The translations under genes and the position numbers were made by a program. Under the pieces are notes generated by a model, which was not told where the DNA came from, searched no databases, and worked only from the letters and a program-made list of their open reading frames with translations. From assembly GCF_014467015.1 (NCBI RefSeq), contig NZ_CP058559.1:2666001-2730000 (forward strand): a stretch of 64,000 bases of DNA, in the 5' to 3' direction. The stretch is from Alkalicella caledoniensis (GTDB lineage: Bacteria; Bacillota; Proteinivoracia; Proteinivoracales; Proteinivoracaceae). This document shows positions 45,315-53,822 of this stretch, piece by piece; position 1 is the stretch's first letter; each line of letters starts with the position of its first letter.

Positions 45315-46289
45315 TTGAAAACGTATCTTATTAGAAGACTGCTTCAAATGATACCTTTATTCTTCGGTATTACCATTGTTTCATTTTCGATTGTTCACTT
45401 GGCTCCAGGAAGTCCAGTTGACTTGTTGGCTGGTGACCCAAACATTACCCCAGAAGACATAGCTAGAATGGAGGAAGCCCTTGGACTTAACAGACCAATT
45501 CATATCCGTTATTTTGAGTGGGTAGGAGATATGGTTAAAGGTGACTTCGGTAATAGCTTTAGGCAAGGTAAAGCAGTAAGTGCCCTTATACTAGAAAGAT
45601 TACCTAATACAATGATACTAAACATATTTGCGTTGTTGATTTCCCTTTCGGTATCCATACCAGTAGGAATTTTCTCAGCAATTCGCCAGTATTCTTTGGC
45701 TGACTATCTTGCAACATTCCTTGCTTTCTTCGGTGTAGCCATGCCAAACTTCTGGCTTGCATTATTACTTCTTTACTTATTCTGGGTTAGGTTGCAAATA
45801 TTGCCTGGAAGTGGTAGAGGGACCTACGGTTGGACTGTTGAATCTGTTGGTTGGCACTGGTACTTTATAGATAGAGCTAAACACATGATTCTACCAGTAT
45901 TTGTATTAAGTGTTAGTACCATGGCATCATTTACTCGTTTCGTAAGAACAAGCATGCTTCAAGTAATCCGTGAGGACTATGTAAGAACAGCTAGAGCAAA
46001 AGGTTTATCTGAGAGAGTGGTTATATATAAACATGCTCTTAGAAACGCTATGATACCTCTAGTAACCATATTAGCCATGTCAATTCCTGGTCTAATTGGT
46101 GGTTCTGTAGTTATTGAACAAATTTTCTCTTGGCCTGGTGTAGGCTCCCTATCATTTAACTCAGTTATGGGAAGGGACTACAACGTTGTTATGGCATTTA
46201 ACACCATAACTGCAATGTTGACACTTGTATTCATGCTACTTGCTGATATAGCATATGTGGCAGTTGACCCAAGAATAAGATTCGACTAA
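45315..46289 (+). CDS. Peptide ABC transporter permease, B component
   Basis: 324 aa inner-membrane permease of the Opp/Dpp/App type with six helices. The ABC-2-like coupling ('EAA') loop is seen in RTARAKGLSERVVIYKHALRN split at about 228-247, and the C-terminal IEQIFSWPGVGSLSFNSVMGRDY block is characteristic of the DppB/OppB subunit. A TTG start at 45315 is chosen since AGGAGG (45301-45306) lies eight bases before it; the frame is open upstream but unsupported. The C component follows 27 bp later. Confidence 0.92.
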   Translation: MKTYLIRRLLQMIPLFFGITIVSFSIVHLAPGSPVDLLAGDPNITPEDIARMEEALGLNRPIHIRYFEWVGDMVKGDFGNSFRQGKAVSALILERLPNTMILNIFALLISLSVSIPVGIFSAIRQYSLADYLATFLAFFGVAMPNFWLALLLLYLFWVRLQILPGSGRGTYGWTVESVGWHWYFIDRAKHMILPVFVLSVSTMASFTRFVRTSMLQVIREDYVRTARAKGLSERVVIYKHALRNAMIPLVTILAMSIPGLIGGSVVIEQIFSWPGVGSLSFNSVMGRDYNVVMAFNTITAMLTLVFMLLADIAYVAVDPRIRFD

Positions 46290-46316
46290 GTTAAATAAGT
46301 GAAAGGGGGAGAAAAA

Positions 46317-47240
46317 ATGTCAAACAGCGAATTAAATGTTAAGAAAACAAAAATCGATGGAAAAAAGCTACTTGAAGAGGCAAAAAAGAACTCTAAAGAC
46401 AGTAGTATGTTTAGAACATTTGTTAGAAGATTTAAAAGAAGTAAAACTGCTGTTTTGGGTTTGATACTTTTGAGTATAATGTTCTCATCAGCAATTTTGG
46501 CTCCACTTTATCCACATAAATATACGGAAACTAACTTAAACAACAACCTAGCTGCACCAAGTATTTCCCATCCAATGGGTACTGACCGTCTAGGTAGAGA
46601 CATTTTTGCAAGAGTACTTCATGGAGGAAGGGTTTCTCTTGCCGTTGGATTTATTGCTGTTGGTATCTCAGCAACCATAGGTATACTAATTGGATCCACT
46701 GCCGGCTATTTTGGTGGTATGGTTGATAATATATTGATGAGGTTCACAGAGGTTGTAATGGTTTTCCCGCAGCTATTTTTGATTTTGACAGTTCTAGCTG
46801 TAGTAAAAGGCGGTGGAATAATGCTTGTAATGGCCATTATTGGTCTTACAGGTTGGACTGGTATCTGTCGTCTAACTAGGGGTGAGTTCCTAAGTTTAAG
46901 GGAAAGAGATTACACATATGCAGCAAGATCCCTTGGTGCAAATGACCTAAGAATCATCTTTAAACACATCCTACCAAATGCCATGGCTCCCCTTATTGTT
47001 TCGATAACTCTAGGTGTTGGTGGAGCTATACTGACAGAAACTACGTTGAGTTTCTTAGGTATAGGAGTTAGGCCGCCAGATCCAAGTTGGGGTAACGTAT
47101 TAAGTGATGGTAGACAATACCTAACACGTGCACCATGGATGAGCACATACCCAGGAATATTTATATTCGTAACTATACTAGGATATAACTTCCTAGGTGA
47201 TGGTTTAAGAGACGCCTTAGACCCTAGACTAAAACAATAA
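46317..47240 (+). CDS. Peptide ABC transporter permease, C component
   Basis: 307 aa. A cytosolic N-terminal stretch of about 40 residues rich in Lys is followed by six helices; the N-terminal OppC signature ([15 protein letters not shown]-like, about 30) and the '[20 protein letters not shown]' block are visible, as is the coupling loop [23 protein letters not shown] at 46317 is preferred, behind AAAGGGGGAG. It pairs with the B component to form the pore. Order BCDF is the standard one. Confidence 0.93.
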   Translation: MSNSELNVKKTKIDGKKLLEEAKKNSKDSSMFRTFVRRFKRSKTAVLGLILLSIMFSSAILAPLYPHKYTETNLNNNLAAPSISHPMGTDRLGRDIFARVLHGGRVSLAVGFIAVGISATIGILIGSTAGYFGGMVDNILMRFTEVVMVFPQLFLILTVLAVVKGGGIMLVMAIIGLTGWTGICRLTRGEFLSLRERDYTYAARSLGANDLRIIFKHILPNAMAPLIVSITLGVGGAILTETTLSFLGIGVRPPDPSWGNVLSDGRQYLTRAPWMSTYPGIFIFVTILGYNFLGDGLRDALDPRLKQ

Positions 47241-47262
47241 CCTTAGGAAAGTGGGTGAAACA

Positions 47263-48231
47263 ATGTCAGAAAAGTTGCTTACTGTAAAAAACTTAAAAAC
47301 TTACTTCTATACCGAAGACGGTGTAGTTCCAGCTATAGATGGGGTTAACTTTGATGTTGCTCCAGGAGAAACTTTGGGTATTGTAGGTGAATCTGGTTGT
47401 GGTAAAAGTGTTACATCACTATCTGTAATGCGTTTGATTCCCAACCCACCAGGTAAAATTGAAGATGGAGAGATTACCTTTGATGGTAAAGATTTATTGG
47501 CCATGTCTGAAGCCGAAATGAGAAAGATTAGAGGAAATGAAATCTCAATGATTTTCCAAGAGCCAATGACCTCTCTAAACCCTGTATATACAATTGGTGA
47601 TCAGTTAACTGAGGCAATAAAACTTCACCAAGGTAAGAACTCAAAAGAAGCTACAAAACATGCAATCGAAATGCTTAAGCTAGTAGGTATTCCACTACCA
47701 GATAAAAGAGTTAACGAGTATCCTCATCAATTAAGTGGTGGTATGAGACAAAGGGTTATGATTGCTATGGCTCTTTCATGTAATCCTAAACTGTTATTTG
47801 CTGATGAGCCAACAACTGCGCTGGATGTTACTATACAAGCTCAGATTTTAGAGCTTATGAAAAAGCTTAAAACAGAACTTGGTACATCTATTATTATGAT
47901 TACCCATGACTTGGGTGTTATTGCAGAAATGGCAGATAGAGTTATTGTAATGTACGCAGGTAGAGTTGTTGAAGAGGGCCCAGTATTAGATATTTTTAAA
48001 GATCCTCTTCATCCTTACACAGAAGGACTTTTAAACTCTATTCCTAAAATAGAGGGAGAAAAGGAAAGACTTAAACCTATCGAAGGTGTAGTTCCTAACC
48101 CACTGGATATGCCAAGCGGATGTCGTTTCCACCCTCGCTGTCCTTATGTCACTGATCGTTGTAAGGAAGAAATTCCTACCCTTCAGGATAAAGGTAAGGG
48201 AAGAAATGTTGCTTGTTTTTTAAGATACTAA
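47263..48231 (+). CDS. Peptide ABC transporter ATPase, D component
   Basis: 322 aa. Walker [11 protein letters not shown] (about 42-51), signature [15 protein letters not shown] (about 152), Walker [15 protein letters not shown], and H-loop MITHDLGV. The C-terminal OppD/DppD extension with [17 protein letters not shown] (about 283) holds Cys residues that in homologues bind a [4Fe-4S] cluster. ATG at 47263 follows an AGGAAAGTGGG site. Confidence 0.93.
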   Translation: MSEKLLTVKNLKTYFYTEDGVVPAIDGVNFDVAPGETLGIVGESGCGKSVTSLSVMRLIPNPPGKIEDGEITFDGKDLLAMSEAEMRKIRGNEISMIFQEPMTSLNPVYTIGDQLTEAIKLHQGKNSKEATKHAIEMLKLVGIPLPDKRVNEYPHQLSGGMRQRVMIAMALSCNPKLLFADEPTTALDVTIQAQILELMKKLKTELGTSIIMITHDLGVIAEMADRVIVMYAGRVVEEGPVLDIFKDPLHPYTEGLLNSIPKIEGEKERLKPIEGVVPNPLDMPSGCRFHPRCPYVTDRCKEEIPTLQDKGKGRNVACFLRY

Positions 48232-48244
48232 GGGAGGTGGAGAA

Positions 48245-49270
48245 ATGACTGAAGTAGCTGAAAAAGATCTACAGACCCAAGTTGGCGAAGAGCAATCACC
48301 AGAGACACCGATTCTTGAGGTAAAAGGCTTACAAAAATATTTCCCTATTAAAGGTGGAGTATTTTCTAGAACCGTTGCCAATGTAAAAGCAGTTGATGGA
48401 ATCGACTTCTATGTAAACAAAGGGGAAACCCTTGGTATAGTAGGTGAGTCAGGTTGTGGTAAGTCAACAACTGGTAAAACTCTATTAAGGCTAATTGAGC
48501 CATCTGCAGGTCAAGTGTTATATAAAGGTAAAGATATATTGAAATTTGACAGAGAGCAAATGCGTAGATTGAGAAGAAACATGCAGTTCGTATTTCAAGA
48601 TCCATACTCTTCTCTTAATCCAAGGATGACTGTTGGTGACATAATCGGAGAACCTCTGGAAATTCACAACATCGCTAGGGGTGCAAACAAGTATGCTAAG
48701 GTAGCGGAACTACTAGATATAGTTGGCCTAAGTCCATACCATATTCGTCGTTATCCCCATGAGTTTAGTGGTGGTCAAAGACAAAGGATTGGTGTTGCTA
48801 GGGCATTAGCACTAAACCCTGAAATTGTTATCCTAGATGAGCCAGTATCAGCACTTGATGTTTCTATCCAATCACAGGTTATTAACTTACTTGAGGACCT
48901 TCAGAAAGATCTAGGTTTAACATACTTGTTTATCGCCCATGACTTAAGTGTTGTAAGGCATATAAGTGACAGGGTAGCTGTTATGTACCTTGGTAAAATG
49001 GTTGAGATGGCATCTAAAGAGGACCTATATCAAAATCCACAACATCCGTATACCCAAGCCTTATTATCAGCTGTTCCTATCCCAGACCCCAGTGTTCGCA
49101 GGGAAAAGATTATCCTTCAAGGTGACGTTCCGTCCCCTGTTAACCCTCCATCTGGATGTAGGTTCCATACCCGCTGTAGATACGTTATGGATATCTGTAA
49201 AAAAGACATCCCAGAATTTAAAGACATCGGTAATCAACATTTCGTTGCATGTCATCTTCATAATAAGTAA
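48245..49270 (+). CDS. Peptide ABC transporter ATPase, F component
   Basis: 341 aa. An N-terminal acidic tail (about 1-20), then the OppF-type ATPase: Walker [14 protein letters not shown], signature [15 protein letters not shown], Walker [13 protein letters not shown], and the C-terminal [18 protein letters not shown] Cys motif as in the D component. It heterodimerises with D to drive peptide import. Ribosome site AGGGAGGTGG upstream. Last gene of the operon; terminator at 49274. Confidence 0.93.
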   Translation: MTEVAEKDLQTQVGEEQSPETPILEVKGLQKYFPIKGGVFSRTVANVKAVDGIDFYVNKGETLGIVGESGCGKSTTGKTLLRLIEPSAGQVLYKGKDILKFDREQMRRLRRNMQFVFQDPYSSLNPRMTVGDIIGEPLEIHNIARGANKYAKVAELLDIVGLSPYHIRRYPHEFSGGQRQRIGVARALALNPEIVILDEPVSALDVSIQSQVINLLEDLQKDLGLTYLFIAHDLSVVRHISDRVAVMYLGKMVEMASKEDLYQNPQHPYTQALLSAVPIPDPSVRREKIILQGDVPSPVNPPSGCRFHTRCRYVMDICKKDIPEFKDIGNQHFVACHLHNK

Positions 49271-49273
49271 TAT

Positions 49274-49308
49274 AAAAGGTGGAGTTATAAAAGCTCCACC
49301 TTTTTTTA
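49274..49308 (+). terminator. Terminator after peptide transporter operon
   Basis: Stem AAAGGTGGAG/CTCCACCTTT with a 9-nt loop and T-run. Confidence 0.9.
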
Positions 49309-49340
49309 AACAAAAAATAAACTGAAAAGGGAGAATGTTT

Positions 49341-51488
49341 GTGAAAAAGTGTATTGTTTGTATAATTATACTTGTATTATTATTTTCCCAAACAGTTTTA
49401 GCAGAAGTTTTAATAGATAACCACCACAAAAATTATAACACTATAAAATGGGAAGAGATTTTTGAAGAATTTGATACACCCCCTTGGTTTCCTATAGACA
49501 TAAAAGTTTTGGAGAATTATAGTGTATATATCATCGAAAAACCAACTTTTGATATCCTAAGTACAGAGAAAAGAGAAATCAAAAAGTTTATAGAGCAAGG
49601 TGGAACTGTACTATTACTTACTGAATACGAAGATCTTCAAAAAATGAATAACTATGGGTCACTAGTAGAAGAGCTAGGCTTTAGCTTTATACCTAAAATA
49701 TTTATTGATACACCGGACTATGATAGTCCTAAAAGATTTTACAATCACTTTAGCACCCCACTAGTTACAGGCTCAAGAGAGTTTGATTTAACTGTGAGAA
49801 ATATTTACCCACTACAACAATCGGAAAAATATACTGAAACTTATAAGGCAAAAGGAAGTTATACGGGATTTAGCTTAGTAGACAATGTATTACAAGACAG
49901 TGAAGAGTTTCACAATCCTATCTTAGGGGCAAAGATCTCCCACGGAGAAGGAAACCTCATTCTTCTATCTGGTATGTACCGATACGACTTAGAATTTACT
50001 GGTGCCATAACTAGCATACTTGACACACACCTTCGAGGTAATACGAAAAACAAGCAATTTAGTGAACTACTGCTACTTCAGGCTGCCATAGAGGATATAT
50101 ACTGGGAGCAAAACACTTCCCAACTAGGGTACGCCTTAGAGGATGCATGGAAGGCATATTACACAGGTGACCATGTGAGTGTTAACCAGCTGATTGACTC
50201 AATGGAAGAACTCTTCGAAGTAGATAATAATTACTCTGTTAGAAGTATCTATGCCCTTTTATTGGGTGTAGTGTACTTAACCCTTCTTCTAACAGCTAAA
50301 AAAACTAAGATACACCATAAATATATACTTATTATAGGGGTTATTTCAATTGGCTGGCTTACTAGTTATAATATCCTAAGAGCCGTAAATTCTTTTCATA
50401 GATGGCAGTTTATACTACAATTTCTTTCCCTGGGAGGGTTATTTGCACTGGCCACATTTAGGAGGAGAAATCTAATTGATTGGGGCAAAAAAGTTATTTT
50501 GATTTCTCTATTTCTTTTATACTGGTATAGTGCATCTCTCCCTAATCATATAACCATAGATAGATATTTTTTAAATAAGCCATTGATTGATCCAGAAAGT
50601 GTACCAATTCAACTTCTTATAGAGGAATTTAGGGAAAGGGACCTAGAAGGGGCTCAACTAGCCCGAGAAGTAGATGCTTTTGTAAATAGAATTATCACAT
50701 ATCGTGAGGAAGATATAGACTTACACATGACACCCATAGAGACCCTAAAATATAAAGAAGAAGATTGCGATGGTATAGCTATAGTCATAGCTTCTATTTT
50801 AGACGGATTAGGTATGGATGCCTATGTGGCCATAAACTCAGTTCACGCATGGGTACAGGTTGATTTAGACAACGGGGAATCCATTGGGCTTTCAACCCCT
50901 TACACAACATATTTTTATAGCCAAGATAAAAATGGATTTAGGGAAGTCAAAATTTATAACTATATCAATGCCTATCTAACGAAGTTTTACACAAACGCAA
51001 TTATCAATAGTATGATAATCGCATACTTTCCAAATGTGCTTAGCTGGAAGCTGGCCCTTGATTATAGTATCATTGTAGTCATAGGTATTTTAATTGTTTC
51101 CTTAAGTAAATTTCTAGCTCAAATAAACTCAACCTATGTACTATCTATTTTTATTTTTTACCTTTTAAGTGTTAGAATGATATCTACCTTAAAATATACA
51201 CATATCAAAAAAGAGATTGCAATATTGAAAGCTGTCATTACTGTTTCCACTTTCTTAACTTTAATAGTAGCCATCCCAATCCTAACTCTATTTACAATGG
51301 ATAACTTGAATGACTTTCATTTATTCTTTGCGGTGGTAACCTTGCTGATCCTATATATTGGGGTAATTAGTACGTTTAGAAGAGGCCTTAAGTATCAGAT
51401 AAACATCCTATTCAGGATTTTTGTAAAAAAAGAGGAAATAGATTATAATAAAGAGCAAGAGCAAATAACTTTTTTTGAGGAGCTGTAG
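49341..51488 (+). CDS. Large membrane protein with transglutaminase-like segment
   Basis: 715 aa. A signal peptide (about 1-22) is followed by an extracellular region of about 270 residues (including a Rossmann-like stretch EQGGTVLLLTEYEDLQ), then four helices (about 305-400), a second outer region, and further C-terminal helices (about 560-680). In the outer region KEEDCDGIAIVIASILDGLG (Cys about 476) and NSVHAWVQVDLD (His about 502) have the spacing and look of a transglutaminase-like Cys-His core. I do not recognise the whole arrangement. GTG at 49341 is chosen with AGGGAG about seven bases upstream; the ATG at 49335 abuts that site. It precedes a small membrane gene by 3 bp. Confidence 0.75.
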   Translation: MKKCIVCIIILVLLFSQTVLAEVLIDNHHKNYNTIKWEEIFEEFDTPPWFPIDIKVLENYSVYIIEKPTFDILSTEKREIKKFIEQGGTVLLLTEYEDLQKMNNYGSLVEELGFSFIPKIFIDTPDYDSPKRFYNHFSTPLVTGSREFDLTVRNIYPLQQSEKYTETYKAKGSYTGFSLVDNVLQDSEEFHNPILGAKISHGEGNLILLSGMYRYDLEFTGAITSILDTHLRGNTKNKQFSELLLLQAAIEDIYWEQNTSQLGYALEDAWKAYYTGDHVSVNQLIDSMEELFEVDNNYSVRSIYALLLGVVYLTLLLTAKKTKIHHKYILIIGVISIGWLTSYNILRAVNSFHRWQFILQFLSLGGLFALATFRRRNLIDWGKKVILISLFLLYWYSASLPNHITIDRYFLNKPLIDPESVPIQLLIEEFRERDLEGAQLAREVDAFVNRIITYREEDIDLHMTPIETLKYKEEDCDGIAIVIASILDGLGMDAYVAINSVHAWVQVDLDNGESIGLSTPYTTYFYSQDKNGFREVKIYNYINAYLTKFYTNAIINSMIIAYFPNVLSWKLALDYSIIVVIGILIVSLSKFLAQINSTYVLSIFIFYLLSVRMISTLKYTHIKKEIAILKAVITVSTFLTLIVAIPILTLFTMDNLNDFHLFFAVVTLLILYIGVISTFRRGLKYQINILFRIFVKKEEIDYNKEQEQITFFEEL

Positions 51489-51491
51489 TAT

Positions 51492-51764
51492 ATGAACTAC
51501 TATGATAAAAAAAGAGACAAACGTAGTAAAACCTACGAAGAACTAATATACAATGAGCCAACACAAGAGGAGAGAAAGGTTCAAAACGTAAATATCTCAA
51601 CTAAGGATGGGTGGATTCTGGTTTTTACAGCATTTAGGGTCTTTCTACCACAAATACTTCTATTTATTATACCTCTTCTTATTATATCCCTTTTATTAAT
51701 GTACTTCTTTCCAACAACAGATGAGCAAATGATGATGAATATGGTTTTAACACTAGTGAGTTAA
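51492..51764 (+). CDS. Small single-helix membrane protein
   Basis: 90 aa. The first half is polar and charged (NYYDKKRDKRSKTYEELIY, cytosolic by the positive-inside rule), and one long hydrophobic span (about 44-75, ILVFTAFRVFLPQILLFII and on) follows. No family recognised. It begins 3 bp after the large membrane gene and is probably co-translated with it, so it may be a partner. The ribosome site (GAGGAG) lies in the end of the upstream gene. Confidence 0.7.
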   Translation: MNYYDKKRDKRSKTYEELIYNEPTQEERKVQNVNISTKDGWILVFTAFRVFLPQILLFIIPLLIISLLLMYFFPTTDEQMMMNMVLTLVS

Positions 51765-51835
51765 GGCACACGATCAAAAAAGTTCAAAAAAAGCTACCAG
51801 TAGTATTCTCGAAATAATTTACCAATAAAACAATA

Positions 51836-51865
51836 TTGACAATAAACCTAAGTCTAATATATAAT
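51836..51865 (+). promoter_or_regulatory. Promoter of tRNA-Leu(GAG)
   Basis: TTGACA (51836-51841), 18-bp spacer, TATAAT (51860-51865). Confidence 0.8.
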
Positions 51866-51877
51866 ATTAAAGTAATT

Positions 51878-51962
51878 GCGAGAGTGCTGGAATCGGCAGA
51901 CAGGCACGCTTGAGGGGCGTGTGTCTTAGGGCGTACGGGTTCAAGTCCCGTCTCTCGCACCA
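51878..51962 (+). tRNA. tRNA-Leu (anticodon GAG)
   Basis: 85 nt with encoded CCA; acceptor GCGAGAG/CTCTCGC; anticodon loop TTGAGGG; long variable arm. Confidence 0.96.
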
Positions 51963-51996
51963 TTTTTTTATTAAATAACAATGTTTTAAATAAGTA

Positions 51997-52025
51997 TTGA
52001 CATAATGTCGCATAAATGATAATAT
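51997..52025 (+). promoter_or_regulatory. Distal promoter of tRNA cluster
   Basis: TTGACA (51997-52002), 17-bp spacer, TAATAT (52020-52025). Confidence 0.7.
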
Positions 52026-52082
52026 AGTTAATGTTGCACGAAGAAATGAACCACAAGGTTTTAAACAAAAAATAAAAAAGTG

Positions 52083-52111
52083 TTGACAAATGACATAAAA
52101 AAAGTTATACT
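52083..52111 (+). promoter_or_regulatory. Proximal promoter of tRNA cluster
   Basis: TTGACA (52083-52088), 17-bp spacer, TATACT (52106-52111), about 30 bp before tRNA-Asp. Confidence 0.82.
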
Positions 52112-52140
52112 AATAAATGTCGCTGAGATAAAAAAAACAT

Positions 52141-52217
52141 GGAGCTGTGGTGTAGAGGCCTAACATGCCTGCCTGTCACGCAGGAGACCGCGGGTTCGAC
52201 TCCCGTCAGCTCCGCCA
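52141..52217 (+). tRNA. tRNA-Asp (anticodon GTC)
   Basis: 77 nt with CCA; acceptor GGAGCTG/CAGCTCC; anticodon loop CTGTCAC; T-arm GGGTTCGACTCCC. Confidence 0.96.
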
Positions 52218-52224
52218 TTAACTT

Positions 52225-52300
<76 letters not shown>

Positions 52301-52313
52301 TCAACACAAATAT

Positions 52314-52388
52314 GCGGAAGTGGCTCAGTGGTAGAGCATCGCCTTGCCAAGGCGAGGGTCGCGGGTTCAAATCCCGTCTTCCGCTCCA
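52314..52388 (+). tRNA. tRNA-Gly (anticodon GCC)
   Basis: 75 nt with CCA; acceptor GCGGAAG/CTTCCGC; anticodon loop TTGCCAA. Confidence 0.96.
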
Positions 52389-52398
52389 AATTTAATTT

Positions 52399-52473
52399 GG
52401 CGGCATAGCCAAGTGGTAAGGCAGAGGACTGCAAATCCTTTACTCCCCAGTTCAAATCTGGGTGCCGCCTCCA
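52399..52473 (+). tRNA. tRNA-Cys (anticodon GCA)
   Basis: 75 nt with CCA; acceptor GGCGGCA/TGCCGCC; anticodon loop CTGCAAA. Confidence 0.96.
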
Positions 52474-52501
52474 AAGCTTACCTTAAAACTCAATACACCC
52501 T

Positions 52502-52589
52502 GCCGGGGTGGCGGAACAGGCAGACGCAAGGGACTTAAAATCCCTCGGGCCAAAAGCCCGTACCGGTTCGATTCCGGTCCTCGGCACCA
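52502..52589 (+). tRNA. tRNA-Leu (anticodon TAA)
   Basis: 88 nt with CCA; acceptor GCCGGGG/CCTCGGC; anticodon loop CTTAAAA; long variable arm. Third leucine isoacceptor in the window. Confidence 0.96.
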
Positions 52590-52602
52590 CTTTAAAAATT
52601 AA

Positions 52603-52630
52603 CTACCTGAGAGAATATCTCAGGTTTTGA
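52603..52630 (+). terminator. Terminator-like hairpin inside tRNA cluster
   Basis: ACCTGAGA/TCTCAGGT stem followed by a short T-rich stretch between tRNA-Leu(TAA) and tRNA-Val. It may attenuate rather than end transcription, since no new promoter is seen before tRNA-Val. Confidence 0.5.
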
Positions 52631-52645
52631 TTTATATAAATATAT

Positions 52646-52720
52646 GGGTTCGTAACTCAGCGGGAGAGTGCTACCTTGACAGGGTAGAAGTCGCGCGTTC
52701 AATCCGCGCCGGACCCACCA
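52646..52720 (+). tRNA. tRNA-Val (anticodon GAC)
   Basis: 75 nt with CCA; acceptor GGGTTCG/CGGACCC (one G-T pair); anticodon loop TTGACAG; T-arm GCGCGTTCAATCCGCGC. Confidence 0.94.
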
Positions 52721-52732
52721 TAAACTAATACA

Positions 52733-52757
52733 TGCAGCCCGGATGGCTGTTTTTTTA
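52733..52757 (+). terminator. Terminator at end of tRNA cluster
   Basis: CAGCC/GGCTG stem (52735-52739 with 52745-52749) and eight T. Confidence 0.85.
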
Positions 52758-52866
52758 TACCCCTTTCGGAATTTTTTCTTTTTTATTTATTGACAAATTA
52801 ACTGTATATAACATCCCTTGCACTCATATACTATTTTTAGATAGTGTGACAAAAGGGGGGAAAAAC

Positions 52867-53751
52867 ATGAAAAATGTAACAATCAGTGCTAAGCGGTACA
52901 TGGATCAATTTAGGTTCTGCTTAGAAGACAAATTACAACCCCTAAAGAAACTTGGGGTAAACATAGATGTGACCGAAGAATATAAGGGGAATATGACTTT
53001 TTTGGGCTGTTCATTTAGAAACACCACTTTAGCAAATCTAGACTATGAAAAAATGGCTGTTAGCAATATTGCAGAGGCCTTAGCAAGCTACATAGTTGAC
53101 GTATTAGAGAAGCCTTTGATAGATAAGCTTATTAAAAGCACATATAGCGAAACAAGTGAAAAAGAGCAGAACATGATTTATATAAAAACCTTAGAACTCA
53201 TAAGGATTAGGAATCATCAGCACTCGAGGGATATAAGGTTAAAGAAAATCATGGCTGAAAAGCTTGTGGATTATTTTGATAAACAATGGCAGATAAACAT
53301 AGAGGGATTTGTTAGATTTAGACTACAAGAATATATGACGGACTTAACATCCGTAATGGAAGAAGCAAAAGAAGAGGTTGTTGTTGAAAAAGAATATAAT
53401 GATTTTATAAAGCTTCTTAGATACTTTGTTGATATTCAAGAACCAAAAGTAACCTATGCACATCTTATGAAAAAGAAAGGAAAATATATCTTAATTGATA
53501 GTAACGATGACATCATTGCTGAAGAAGCATGTGGAGATCTAAATGGTTGTGATGCAATTATAAGTTGCCTAGTTACTTACGCTCCTGAAAAAATTCATGT
53601 TCACATAAAGGACTTTTACTCAGATGAGGAAGTTTTAACTACAGTAAACAATATATTTGATGATAGAGTTGTACTATGTCTTGGGTGTAATACTTGCGCA
53701 GAGATCAAAGATAATAAGATTTCTTCGTTAGAAGATACGAATAAAAGCTAG
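52867..53751 (+). CDS. ytxC: YtxC family sporulation protein
   Basis: 294 aa, mostly helical, with no signal or membrane segment. It carries the family pattern with KTLELIRIRNHQHSRDI, an acidic mid-part (EVVVEKEYNDFIKLLRYFVD), and a C-terminal region ending in CLGCNTCAE. YtxC is a 'putative sporulation protein' whose gene in B. subtilis lies just before thrS and infC. The position here, 2 kb before infC, fits that order. The start ATG at 52867 follows AAAGGGGGG; the longer open frame to 52732 covers a terminator and a promoter-like region, so it is not used. No enzyme function is known. Confidence 0.85.
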   Translation: MKNVTISAKRYMDQFRFCLEDKLQPLKKLGVNIDVTEEYKGNMTFLGCSFRNTTLANLDYEKMAVSNIAEALASYIVDVLEKPLIDKLIKSTYSETSEKEQNMIYIKTLELIRIRNHQHSRDIRLKKIMAEKLVDYFDKQWQINIEGFVRFRLQEYMTDLTSVMEEAKEEVVVEKEYNDFIKLLRYFVDIQEPKVTYAHLMKKKGKYILIDSNDDIIAEEACGDLNGCDAIISCLVTYAPEKIHVHIKDFYSDEEVLTTVNNIFDDRVVLCLGCNTCAEIKDNKISSLEDTNKS

Positions 53752-53779
53752 GTCCCTTATAAGGGACTTACGCTTTTTT
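53751..53779 (+). terminator. Probable terminator after ytxC
   Basis: Palindrome GTCCCTTATAAGGGAC (53752-53767) starting at the stop codon, with a T-run a few bases later (53773-53778). Confidence 0.6.
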
Positions 53780-53794
53780 AAAAAGTTTTAGTAC

Positions 53795-53822
53795 CATTAC
53801 AAATAAAAAAAAGGGAATTCCT
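53795..53822 (+). repeat. 28-bp direct repeat, left of insertion sequence
   Basis: Runs from CATTACAAATAA to GGGAATTCCT and is identical to 55629-55656. Probable target-site duplication of the insertion sequence between them. Confidence 0.85.

Noticed and set aside
51784-52089. 101-aa minus-strand open frame
   Set aside because: It covers tRNA-Leu(GAG) and the tRNA promoters, with no ribosome site.
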